The position numbers and the translations under genes were made by a program. Under the pieces are notes generated by a model, which worked only from the letters and a program-made list of their open reading frames with translations, was not told the origin of the DNA and did no database searches. Below are positions 49,981-60,544 of a stretch of DNA of 64,000 nucleotides, piece by piece (position 1 is the stretch's first letter; each line of letters begins with the position of its first letter). This DNA comes from Apostichopus japonicus (taxonomy: Eukaryota > Echinodermata > Holothuroidea > Aspidochirotida > Stichopodidae), in NCBI RefSeq assembly GCF_037975245.1, contig NC_092564.1, positions 1,443,984-1,507,983 of the forward strand. The letters are read 5' to 3'.

Positions 49981-50755
49981 ATATTTAATAATGTCTAAAA
50001 TGTATTTTTGAAGTGAACCATGTATGTTTTTCGCAAGTACAGCATATATTTGTACGTAATATATTCCGCTTTCTTGCGTCATAGCAAAAAGACGAGTAGA
50101 AACGTTGGGCACCGCTTTGGGACATCATTGATAACGCAATGATAGGCGTGGCCTAATATTGTCAACGTGAAATACTTTGTATTTAGCAACAATAAAAAAA
50201 TCTCGACATTATTGTAGCGGAAGTGGTACTTGTGCAAAGGTTGTGTTCCTTACGGTCGTACACATGTGACATGGTTGATCCATACTTCCATAGTGTTTGT
50301 ACAGTATTATTTTCTGTGGATATAGTACTGTATAAATACTCAAATAGCGAGGCCATCATTTGCAAAAATTGCAACAATCTTAACGCTTGGAATTATTTAT
50401 CATAGACCCAATGCCACAACCCAAATTTTAATAACTGACTGCATCTCCCATGAAATCATATCGTATAGATGCATAGAAACTACGTGGAAAACTCAGTGAA
50501 TTGTCGTTGTAAACTAAAACGGATTATTACTACTATTCCTAACATTAGGCCTAACAATAACATTAGGCTACAGTACTGTCTCATAATTGCCTTAGGTTAG
50601 TGGAGGTACAGTAGCCTAAGTTAGGCTACATGCTGTGAGCCTAACATTAGCTGCTGCAGAGCTTACAGTGAAACGCTTTACATGACAGATGTTGCATACA
50701 ATTTGACAGTCTAGTGCAAAGACCTACTGTACCTAACCAACTGAAATACAAGAAC
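49980..50755. other. PPCS upstream region
   Basis: Probable promoter and 5' UTR of PPCS. It contains the CGGAAGTG site and, at 50530-50660, several 'taggcta' and 'ggcctaac' words. No other gene seen. Confidence 0.3.
50218..50225 (+). promoter_or_regulatory. possible ETS site CGGAAGTG upstream of PPCS
   Basis: A consensus ETS/GABP core, common in housekeeping promoters, about 530 bases before the PPCS ATG. No TATA box is evident near it. A single short match can occur by chance, so this is only a candidate for the promoter region. Confidence 0.3.
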
Positions 50756-50911
50756 ATGAATTGTTCGTTCTCAAAATCGAAAGACGTCGAGGCAGATGAA
50801 GATGCCCTTGCTGCATTCTCACCACCGAAGTTACTTGATGAAGTTAAAGAAAAAGTACTATCATTCGTTCAATTGCAGCTTTCCAGAAAGAGGAAAGTTG
50901 TTGTGGTTACG
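50756..50911 (+). CDS. PPCS: PPCS coding exon 1
   Basis: 156 bp, 52 codons, starting [16 protein letters not shown] and ending RKVVVVT, phase 0, donor ACG|GTGAGA. It holds the acidic N-terminal leader and the first beta strand before the SGGT loop. Confidence 0.9.
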
Positions 50912-53900
50912 GTGAGAACTATTTTAAGATGAATTTTATGCTATTCCTAACAATATAACACTATGAAGTTAACTTAAAGATAGAAGTGACAGTATATACC
51001 CGATCGTCAGTGAAGTAAGGATTAAATAAGGATGGCACTGGTACTTGTTGACCTGATTGTCAGTTAAATAAGGATAATTCTTGTACTTATCTACCTAATC
51101 ATTTGGATAAATAAGAGTTGTACTGGTGCTTATTTACCAGACTTTCGTTTGAATATATGCGAGGTGTAATGGTTATTTAACAGACATTTAACAGATAACA
51201 ACTGTGGCAATGTTTATTTGCAATGTACTGGATGAAAATGAGTGGGTAAAGGGCATAATCTATATGTTTATCAAGAAGGAGAAAAAGGTTAGAAAACAGT
51301 TGAAATTCTTTTGAGCTGATAAGCTAAGCAACAATATAAATCAAAGGTTGTGAAACATGTCTACAGAGAAAAGTAGTTTAATTCTTCAAACAAACAACAA
51401 GTGCAAACCAAATATAAGGGGTGGGGTTTTTTTTTTGGGGGGGGGATGGGTCAGAGGGAGGGTGTACAGGTGAATAAGCAATCTTTGGCCATTTGACTTA
51501 CGATTGGGTAAAGAAACACAACCTAAGTTTAATGCATGCCCATCTGGCTTGAATTTAACATAGAATTTCTAAAGATTTAGAGCCTAACTCAGCCTATACA
51601 CTTTAATGGAAATTAAGGAATATCAAAACAGAACCATGTTACCAAGATGTACATCTAGAAAACAAACTAGTATATTCTAAACTAATTTTTTGACACTCAA
51701 ATGGTGCACTTAGCCTATTCAAGAAAGGACTGCAGTGGGTGACGTGGGTCATTGCTCATTTTAGTCCTTTTTTTGTTTTCTCTACATATTATATTTTCAA
51801 TATATACTGTAGTAGAAACATGAAGTGTATAAGTGATAACAAGGGATCTAGAAAACATAAGCAGATCAATCCTTAAACAAGAAAAAGCTATGCAAACCAA
51901 AATGTTACATTAATTGTTGATATAATCATGTTGCAATGGAATGACTTATTACAAATTCCATGTGTCCATGAACTTTAAATACATGAAGTTTGATACATTC
52001 TGAATGTTTGTCTCCATACTACATGCATCATGAAATGGTACAGGAGGCTGATTCATATGAAGGCTTAAAGGTCATTTGTAATTGTTCTTCTGAGAAATGA
52101 TTAACTCAACTGGACTTTATTTTACTTGTTGGAACAGTAAGGGTTGTGTCCAGCATGATTAGTGTTGAATGGTACTGTTCCACCAAGAGCAAACACAGTT
52201 TGTCTCTCCTACGTTCAACCATGGTTTGCATTATAATGGAATACCCCTGTGCTTCTGACAATTCTTTAATTATATTAATTATTTTCATCTTTTGATGTCA
52301 CTCGATCTGCTGTCACATACACTGAAATTTATGTGCAGCTTTATAAACTTGTTTGAAATTAAATATGTGTGCTATAGAAAATTTGGGATTTACCTATCTG
52401 TATCTGTAGCTCAATTGATACAAAAGCTGATCAACAAATTAATTAATCGCAGCTTTGCTTAGAGATCACTGATAGATCTGTTAATGGATCAGTGAATTTT
52501 GATGTTTGGACATGCTACAAAAGCTGATCAACAAATGATTTAATCGCAGCTTTGCTTAGAGATCACTGATCTGTTAATGGATCGGTGTAATTTGATGTTT
52601 GGACTTGCTACAAAAGCTGACCAACTCTGTTTATGAACTTTGCAGTACATTGGAGGGAAGTTGTTGGTGGGAGGGGGGGGGGGGGGGTAAAAGTAATGGA
52701 ACTTACTGTAAATGCAATTGGTCTGATAAATTATAACTCATAATGTGATATCTATTGGTTCCTTTCTTCTTACAGTCAGGGGGCACAGCTGTACCATTAG
52801 AGCACAAGACTGTTCGCTTCATTGATAACTTCAGTACTGGTACCAGAGGTTCAGCAGCTGCCGAGTATCCTCTTCGTTGTACAAATGTTAACTCACTCTT
52901 TTATTTGATTTATTATGGTACGGGGGAGGGGGGGGGGCGATCAAATGATCAGGAGGGACAGTCTCCATCAAGGGTCCTGTGGAAGACAAACTTGACTCAG
53001 AAACCTCACAAAACCACTTTTAGTTCTTAAAATAACTTTCTAGAGCATTCTGGAAGTGCAATTGACACAGGCAACCTGTCTGTTTATTCACAACCCTCTG
53101 AGAACAGAAGTTCTTACCAGAGAAATTAAGAATTCATCGCCATATGTGGTAGAGAACCTTCTTTCAGGTCACATCTTCTTCCAGTAGCTTTATAAGTTTA
53201 TTTTGGACACTTTTTGTAAACATTTGGTACAGAAGTACTCTAAAAAATGGTATTTCAATATTAACGAAGAAGAGGTTGAAATTATTGAACAATTTCACTT
53301 GACCGTTGATTAATTTTTATTAAGGCTCGTTGAAAAAGAATCTGGGTTACAAACATGTTAGAGTTAAATGGAATAATAGTTCTCAGTAATTGATGATTAA
53401 CTTGGTGACTAATTGCAAAAAACATTCAGTTATAAAAGCAGTAATATGATGCAAATCTTATTAGTCCAATCATTTTTTTTAGGAATTCTATCAAGCATTC
53501 ATTCTTGTATTTCTAGTCAGCAGGGAATAAACTTAAAGTTTCAATTTGTGTAGCAGCTTTGAAGGCTACAAATTGTTGTCTCTTGTGAAATACTATGGCT
53601 CCTGTGTATAAAACTGCTACATAAAGTTTTCCTCTTGTATAGCAGTTTCACCATTTGGCATATCATTTTGCAATGCGATAGTAGGTAAATCGTTGTCATG
53701 GTAAGCCACAATTTCAGTTTTAAGCATCCTTAAATATCCATACATTTCGCAGGTCTGAAACTTGCAGCACATCGGTAATTATTAATATCATAGATTTACA
53801 GGTGTTTGAATGAAATCTGAGGTCATCGAAAACCTTGTTCAAGCAGTTTAATGTGAGCACTAGTTTTGGAACAATTCCGCCTTGCGACTGTCGGTATTTG

Positions 53901-56900
53901 GAAGTGCATTGTTCTAAAAGTCTATTCAGTTCAGTTGCAATTTCATATTCAAATTCAGAACCTTACATTTGCATCTTTCATAATTTCTAATATAAATTGT
54001 ATTATCAAGTTTCTAACTTTGTCTCTTCTCCTTAATAGTTACCTCATATGATATTCATCTTGACATCTATGGATAGCAGGAATAATTTAACATACCATTA
54101 TACCATAAGACCTAATTTATCAACTGATTATAATTCCTTGACGTCTTTTTTATCAGATATTTTTTACAAGCAGGATATGCTGTCATTTTTATACACAGAA
54201 GGAAAACGTTGATGCCGTTTCGAAGGCATCTTGATAAGAACGGTTCGAAAGTTCTAACTATTCTTGATATGTTCCAATTGCATCCAGAGAGTGATGGATC
54301 TCAAACTTTACGAGGTACCCTTTATCTGTTGGATGTATTCATCCAATGCAAAAGGAAAGGTTTTTTTGCATTCGGTCATTTTAATTCACCAGTCCTTTCC
54401 ACTAATCTGTATAGGCCCATCTTCTATTTTAAAGTGTTCTCAAAGCTTATTGTATTGTTGAAAGTGGTTATCAAAACAATTATAGAATATTTTATAAATG
54501 TTTTTAGTTTTATAATTTTTTTCCCTGCTCTGCAGCTATGGTGAAAAATATTGTTTTTCACAATATGTGCAGAGCAACAAAATCATCTGATACATGTGAA
54601 AACAATGATTGAAAACTCCTCCTTTTGTTTTTGCTGGATTCTTAGTAGATTACTATAGTATATTGTGTCATGCGATGTCATGCATTGTTTTGCATTTTGG
54701 CATTTTTTGTTGTTGTTGTGTGTACTATGTTATTGTCTTACATAAATCTCTGTTCTTGTTTCACCTGCAGTGGACCAGACACAGATACCTCAACTATCAT
54801 CAGTACTCACAGCTTACCAATCAGTCAAGGACCAGGAGATGTTACTATGTATCGAATTTATAACGCTATGTGACTATTTACATTATCTGAAGGTAGCAGC
54901 GGAAGCCATTCATCCATTGGGAAGATCTGCTATGGTTTTCCTTGCAGCAGCAGTTGCTGACTTCTACGTACCAGGTTACGCTTTGGTAGGTGAAGTATTA
55001 AAATGACAAATATGAAATAACTCACACCATTGGGTCAGAATTTGCCCTCCTATCATACTCCATCCTCCCTGTCCTGGATACACTAACATGAGTTTCACAA
55101 GCTGTGCTGCATTCTTCAAGCTCTTAAACTGAGTTGAAATGAATGGAAAATGAAAGCATTAGCTGTGCAGTATATTAATGTGGCATGAGATTTGGAAACT
55201 TAAAACAGCTGTGTCATGTTTAGGTAAAATAGTGATGTTATGAATATACTTTTATTACCATTACCTACCCCCTCTGGCTTCCTGGTAACCAGCTTGGGGT
55301 CGGGGTGGGGGCAGGGAAGCGTCAAACGTGGACCGCCAGATGTGTTTGCATCTTTTCCGCTGATTTCTTGCCAAGTTCTTTCGTCAGTGCCAAGGTTTAC
55401 TTAAGTCTGATGAAATTAGTTCAAATCATTGCATGATAACATGTGAATGTAAATTGAGATCACAATCATGTAACGATGGATTCATACTCTTTACTTTCCC
55501 TTATTTTCTATTTTATTTGTCTGTCATTTTCAAACCAATACCTGTTACTTCCTTTAGCGCATGGTAATTTAAGAACATGTCATCAGCAATTGTCATATGA
55601 CTAGTGAATTAACTCTTGCGTCTGAAATACATGTAAGCCTACTGTATGTAATACCAGAAGTGAATTAACTCTGATGTCAGAAATACATGTAAGTCTACTG
55701 AATGTAATACCAGAAGTGAATTAACTCTTGCGTCTGAAATACATGTAAGCCTACTGCATGTAATACCAGAAGTGAATTAACTCTGATGTCTGAAATACAT
55801 GTAAGCCTACTGTATGTAATTCCAGAAGTGAATTAACTCTTGCGTCTGAAATACATGTAAGTCTACTGTATGCAATACCAGAAGTGAATTAACTCTGATG
55901 TCTGAAATACATGTAAGCCTACTGAATGTAATACCAGAAGTGAATTAACTCTGATGTCTGAAATACATGTAAGCCTACTGAATGTAATACCAGAAGTGAA
56001 TTAACTCAGATGTCTGAAATGTATGAAAGCCTACTGTATGTAATACCAGAAGTGAATTTACTCTAATGTCTGAAATACATGAAAGTCTATGCAATACCAG
56101 AAGTGAATTTACTCTGATGTCTGAAATAGTGAATGTTATATCACATATATGTCATCATGTGTTGAGTTAAAAAACCAGATGAAAGCAGGCTGCTCTTTTT
56201 AGAATACAAGAAATTCCTTCCAAATGGAGGCAGATGAATCTTTTTTGTTCCATTAGGAAGGTGCCAGAGAGGGGTAAGATAAGATCAACAACATCTTAGT
56301 TGTTCATCGCTGGCAGAATTATATCATACAGCTGTACTCTTTGCCTTAGCCTTGCTGTCCAGAATGTAATATGTATGATCTTAATGATATGTCACACATT
56401 GCATGCTACATGTTATTGTACACATGAGATCCATGCATTATACATAAAAAAAAGGTACTGTAAGAATGTGCCCTGCCATCATGTTTTACCACATTCTGTT
56501 ATCAGGATGTATTGCCACTAGCATTCAGACCTAGTAATTATTTCTATGAAAGCAGCTGTTGCAGAATTTGTCCGTATTCAATTTGACATCTATTGTCTTA
56601 ACCAAGAGAGTTGATCAAATTAATAAGGCATTGGCAAAATATACCAAACATGCAACATTATTGTTTAATTTTTGTAAAATTTGTTTATGTTTTCTTTCTT
56701 TATATTAGCCTGAACACAAAATCCAGTCTGCCAATGGACCACCAGTCATACAACTCCGCCAGGTTCCGAAAATGCTCGGAAATGTAGCGCAACAGTGGGC
56801 TGAAGTGGCATTTGTGGTTTCCTTCAAGTTGGAAACAGACCATTCTTTATTGGTTAAGAAAGCTAGGGAAGCTTTAGTTAAATACAAGCACCAGGTGAGA

Positions 56901-59900
56901 AGGTTATTAAAATTGAAATACTGTACAAACTCCCATACAATCAGTTCATTACAATTTTAAAATACCTCAGAAAGGTCAAACTTGGAGTCAGTTTTACAGA
57001 AACTTAACAACATTTTATGTGTGTCTGACTTTTGTTATTGTATGGTCAAGTCTGCTCGCTCATGTATCAATGATTACGTTACCTTCAATGCAGCTGGTCA
57101 TGTTTTACGTTACCTTCGTTACCTACATTCCCTTTTACGTTACCTTCAATGCAGCTGGTCATGTTTTACGTTACCTTCGTTACCTACATTCCCTTTTACG
57201 TTACCTTCAATGCAGCTGGTCATGTTTTACGTTACCTTCGTTACCTACATTCCCTTTTACGTTACCTTCAATACAGCTGGTCATGTTTTACGTTACCTTC
57301 GTTACCTACATTACCTTTTCAATGCAGCTGGTCAAGTTTTAAACCAAACAGTAGTCTAGTCAACATGCCAACAGATTCAATGATTTGTTTCTTCTCACCA
57401 CAAATGGTGGAATTTATTTGATAATAACTAGTTTAAACATTGTTTGAAGAGTTGAAAGGCCATCCATGTCATGTTCATAGACATGAGTGTTGGCTTTGTC
57501 ATGCCTTCCCTTCTCAATCAGTGTTAAAGAGGCACGCCTGTAATTGTCACAGCCATTGCTGCCCCTGCACCGATAGTGAGCATCCTAATATGACGGATGA
57601 GAGTGTACTTCAGTATCTGACCGCTGTCTCACATACTAAGGGAGATGGAGGCATTCCATTCACCATCTACACAGTGCACAGCAGGAAGGAAGTGTTTGTC
57701 ATTAACTCATATCCAGGTGTAAGTGAAGGACAGATCGCTAAATCCATTTAAGACTCTGCTCAAGATCATTGCACAGTGGCATTGTACAAATAAATCAAGA
57801 GAATCTGTTTCCTGGTGGGGTTTTGTACCAGGAACCTAATGGTTATGATGTGGAATAAGTGCTACACCATGCTCTCAGTACTGCAGTGATAATCTCTAAG
57901 TGCTACACCATGCCCTCAGTACTGCAGTGCTAATCTCTAAGTGCTACACCATGCCCTCAGTACTGCAGTGATAATCTCTAAGTGCTACACCATGCCCTCA
58001 ATACTGCAGTGCTAATCTCTAAGTGCTATGCCATGCCCTCAGTATTGCAGTGATAATCTCTGAGTGCTACTCCATACCCAAAACTGCAATGGTAATCTCT
58101 AAGTGCTACACCATACCCTCAGTACTGCAGTGATAATCTCTAAGTGCTACACCATGCCCTCAGTACTGCAGTGATAACCTCTAAGTGCTACACCATGCCC
58201 TCAGTACTACAGTGATAATCTCTAAGTGCTACACCATGCCCTCAGTACTGCAGTGATAATCTCTAAGTGCTACACCATACCCTCAGTACTGCAGTGATAA
58301 TCTCTAAGTGCTACACCATGCCCTCAGTACTGCAGTGATAATCTCTAAGTGCTACACCATGCCCTCAGTACTGCAGTGATAATCTCTAAAGTGCTACACC
58401 ATGCCCGCAGTACTGCAGTGATAATTTTTTAAGTGCTACACCATGCCCTCAGTACTGCAGTGATAATCTTTAAGTGCTACACCATGCCCTCAGTACTGCA
58501 GTGATAATTTCTAAGTGCTACACCATGCCCTCAGTACTGCAGTGATAATCTTTAAGTGCTACACCATGCCCTCAATACTCCAGTGATAATCTGTAAGTGC
58601 TACACCTACCCTCAGTACTGCAGTGATAATCTTTAAGTGCTACACCTACCCTCAGTACTGCAGTGATAATCTCTAAGTGCTAGACCATGCCCTCAGTACT
58701 CCAGTGATAATCTGTAAGTGCTACACCATGCCCTCAGTACTGCAGTGATAATCTCTTATGTGCTACACCATGCTCCCAGTACTGCAGTGATAATCTCTAA
58801 GTGCTACACCATGCCCTCAGTACTGCAGTGATAATCTCTTAAGTGCTACACCATGCCCTCCTTACTCCAGTGATAATCTCTAAGTGCTACACCATGCCCT
58901 CAGTACTGCAGTGATAATCTCTTAAGTGCTACACCATGCCCTCAGTACTGCAGTGATAATCTCTAAGTGCTACACCATACCCTCAGTATTGCAGTGATAA
59001 TCTCTAAGTGCTACACCATGCCCTCAGTACTGCAGTGATAATCTCTAAGTGCTACACCATGCCCTCAGTACTCCAGTGATAATCTCTAAGTGCTAAACCA
59101 TGCCACAGTACTACAGTGATAATCTGTAAGGGCTACACCATGCCCTCCTAACTCCAGTGATAATCTCTAAGTGCTACACCATACCCTCAGTACTGCAGTG
59201 ATAATCTCTAAGTGCTATACCATGCCCTCAGTACCGCAGTGATAATCTCTTAAGTGCTACACCATGCCCTCAGTACTGCAGTGATAATCTCTAAGTGCTA
59301 CACCATGCCCTCAGTACTGCAGTGATAATCTCTAAGTGCTAAACCATGCCACAGTACTACAGTGATAATCTGTAAGGGCTACACCATGCCCTCCTTACTC
59401 CAGTGATAATCTCTAAGTGCTACACCATACCCTCAGTATTGCAGTGATAATCTCTAAGTGCTACACCATGCCCTCAGTACTCCAGTGATAGTCTCTAAGT
59501 GCTAAACCATGCCACAGTACTACAGTGATAATCTGTAAGTGCTACACCATGCCCTCCTTACTCCAGTGATAATCTCTAAGTGATACACCATTTCCCTCAG
59601 TACTGCAGTGATAATTTCTCTCATGATGTGATGATGGTAATACAAATCTGGAGTTGAATTATGTGAATGAAGCCACGTAATTCCATATAGTTAGGTGTTC
59701 TATGATTTTGTTGTGGTGGTCAAGACTAAGAATAATATTTGTGGTGAAATAACAGCATTCACCAAGATATTACACAATTGTTGTGACAATGTATCAACAA
59801 GCATATATACAGTATTTTTGTGGTCATTTATGTTAAGTGGCAAAAAATATGTCCAGGTATTGCACAATTGTTGCAACAATGAGACCACATGTTATACAGT

Positions 59901-60431
59901 ACATCTGTGGTCATGTCTGTCAATGACAAACACTGTGTTACGAAACCATCAAGGTATTACACAATTGTTTCAGCAATGAAGCAGCAAGCATGCAATATAT
60001 TTGTGGTCAAATGGATAAATACTCTGTAGCAGAACCCATCAAGGTATTACACAAAAAGGACATTGATAGTGAGCTAATGAACCAAATCCATCAAGGTTTT
60101 AATTGGTTGTTTAGTTTGGGATTCTCTTTGGTAGCTCTTTGTTTGTGTCCTCCTTTTATCAGAATAGTTTGCATATGAAATGACTGTTAAAACTTAACCC
60201 GAGCTCATATTGATTAATACCTCTGGGATTTGTTTTCTTGTTCAGGTAGTGATTGCTAATCTCTTAGAAAGTCGCAGAACGAAACTGGAAGTCATTACAG
60301 TAGAAGATCACTGCACTTTAATCCTCTCAGAGAAAGAGTTGAATCAAGGAGGAGAAGTGGAGGAAAAACTCGTGGCAGATTTGATTCAACGGCACAACAA
60401 TTTTTCGGATAACTTGGAACTGAAGTTTTAA
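50756..60431 (+). CDS. PPCS: phosphopantothenate--cysteine ligase (complete, six exons)
   Basis: Second step of coenzyme A synthesis: joins 4'-phosphopantothenate to cysteine using nucleotide triphosphate (ATP in eukaryotes), in the cytosol. Exons 50756-50911, 52776-52864, 54157-54314, 54771-54985, 56709-56894 and 60246-60431 total 990 bp, 329 codons plus stop, with every phase consistent. Family motifs in order: [11 protein letters not shown] (51-61), NFSTGTRG (70-77), [10 protein letters not shown] (193-202), PEHKIQS (207-213), SFKLETD (244-250) and VIANLLESR (from 270). The human protein is 311 residues, so the length is normal. Between VP and PEHKIQS this copy has GYAL; the exon 4/5 border falls exactly there. 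The start chosen is the ATG at 50756; the exon is open upstream but without another ATG. Introns 4 and 5 carry large minisatellites. Confidence 0.95.
50912..52775. other. PPCS intron 1
   Basis: 1.86 kb, with G-runs at 51438-51448 and 52672-52687 and the 97-bp duplication listed separately. No other gene. Confidence 0.6.
52423..52625. repeat. about 97-bp tandem duplication in PPCS intron 1
   Basis: 'gctgatcaacaaat.aattaatcgcagctttgcttagagatcactgat' plus 'ttaatggatc.gtg.aatttgatgtttggac.tgctacaaaa' occurs twice in a row, with a third partial start. Confidence 0.9.
52776..52864 (+). CDS. PPCS: PPCS coding exon 2
   Basis: 89 bp after acceptor CTTCTTACAG. It encodes [10 protein letters not shown] and [12 protein letters not shown], the nucleotide and substrate loops, and ends GA|GTATCC in phase 2. 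Confidence 0.93.
52865..54156. other. PPCS intron 2
   Basis: 1.3 kb, nothing besides intron sequence and a short G-run (52924-52937). Confidence 0.6.
54157..54314 (+). CDS. PPCS: PPCS coding exon 3
   Basis: 158 bp after acceptor TTTTATCAG. The split codon GA|A gives E82, then [16 protein letters not shown] (the family has FLAAGYGVLFLYR). It ends CGAG|GTACCC in phase 1. Confidence 0.9.
54315..54770. other. PPCS intron 3
   Basis: 456 bp, T-rich toward the 3' end. No other feature. Confidence 0.6.
54771..54985 (+). CDS. PPCS: PPCS coding exon 4
   Basis: 215 bp after acceptor TTTCACCTGCAG. The split codon G|TG gives V135. The exon ends [14 protein letters not shown] before donor GTAGGT, phase 0. 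An alternative donor (CAG|GTTACG, ten bases earlier) would break the frame into exon 5, so it is rejected. Confidence 0.9.
54986..56708. other. PPCS intron 4
   Basis: 1.7 kb containing the 56-bp minisatellite (55598-56125). Otherwise unremarkable. Confidence 0.6.
55598..56125. repeat. 56-bp minisatellite, about 9.5 copies
   Basis: Unit 'accagaagtgaattaactct', 'gatgtctgaaatacatgtaa', 'gcctactgaatgtaat'. Early units alternate between 'cttgcgtctg' and 'ctgatgtctg' forms, hinting at a 112-bp dimer; later units are all of the second form. Confidence 0.95.
56709..56894 (+). CDS. PPCS: PPCS coding exon 5
   Basis: 186 bp, 62 codons, phase 0 at both ends. It starts PEHKIQS and contains VVSFKLETD, two of the most conserved PPCS signatures. 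The acceptor is TATATTAG and the donor CAG|GTGAGA. Confidence 0.95.
57077..57335. repeat. 61-bp tandem repeat, about 4 copies
   Basis: 'caatgcagctggtcatgttt' recurs every 61 bases from 57086, with 'tacgttaccttcgttaccta' in between. The copies are nearly identical. Each unit holds two internal 'acgttacctt' words. Located in PPCS intron 5. Confidence 0.95.
57440..57751 (+). other. open stretch of unknown nature in PPCS intron 5
   Basis: About 100 codons without stop, with a Cys/His-rich start ([21 protein letters not shown]) and a smoother end ([18 protein letters not shown]). Spacing does not fit a standard zinc finger. It lacks an upstream ATG. It could be a decayed gene fragment; no family recognised. 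Confidence 0.2.
57850..59625. repeat. 41-bp minisatellite, about 43 copies
   Basis: Unit 'gtgataatctctaagtgcta' plus 'caccatgccctcagtactgca'. Small indels and variants (ctcctta, ccacagtact, atacc) recur in blocks, for example the 'aaaccatgccacagtactac' variant at about 59095, 59340 and 59500. The 1.8-kb array fills over half of PPCS intron 5. Confidence 0.95.
59720..60060. repeat. diverged 90-95 bp tandem repeat
   Basis: 'aaggtattacacaattgttg' and 'tttgtggtca' words recur near 59767, 59855, 59951 and 60042. Four diverged units between the 41-bp array and PPCS exon 6. Confidence 0.75.
60246..60431 (+). CDS. PPCS: PPCS coding exon 6 with stop
   Basis: 186 bp after acceptor [19 protein letters not shown] at the start, then [11 protein letters not shown] and [12 protein letters not shown], ending NLELKF and TAA. 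This is the usual C-terminus of the family. Confidence 0.94.
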   Translation, partial: VVIANLLESRRTKLEVITVEDHCTLILSEKELNQGGEVEEKLVADLIQRHNNFSDNLELKF

Positions 60432-60538
60432 GATCTTTCCTTCACTGTTCTCAGGGAAAATGTTTCAGCAGCTTTCGACAGAGCTTATGCCGGTAGATTA
60501 GTATAAGTTAATTTGATTGGATGAATTACAAGCCAATC

Positions 60539-60544
60539 AATAAA
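60539..60544 (+). terminator. polyadenylation signal AATAAA of PPCS
   Basis: Canonical AATAAA 108 bases after the PPCS stop, giving a short 3' UTR. No other AATAAA lies between the stop and this site. Confidence 0.6.

Noticed and set aside
56982-57421. Hydrophobic repeat proteins in three plus-strand frames
   Set aside because: All frames of the 61-bp tandem repeat in PPCS intron 5 are open; none has coding support.
57440-57751. Zinc-finger gene in PPCS intron 5
   Set aside because: Cys and His spacing fits no finger class and there is no ATG or splice context; kept only as an open stretch of unknown nature.
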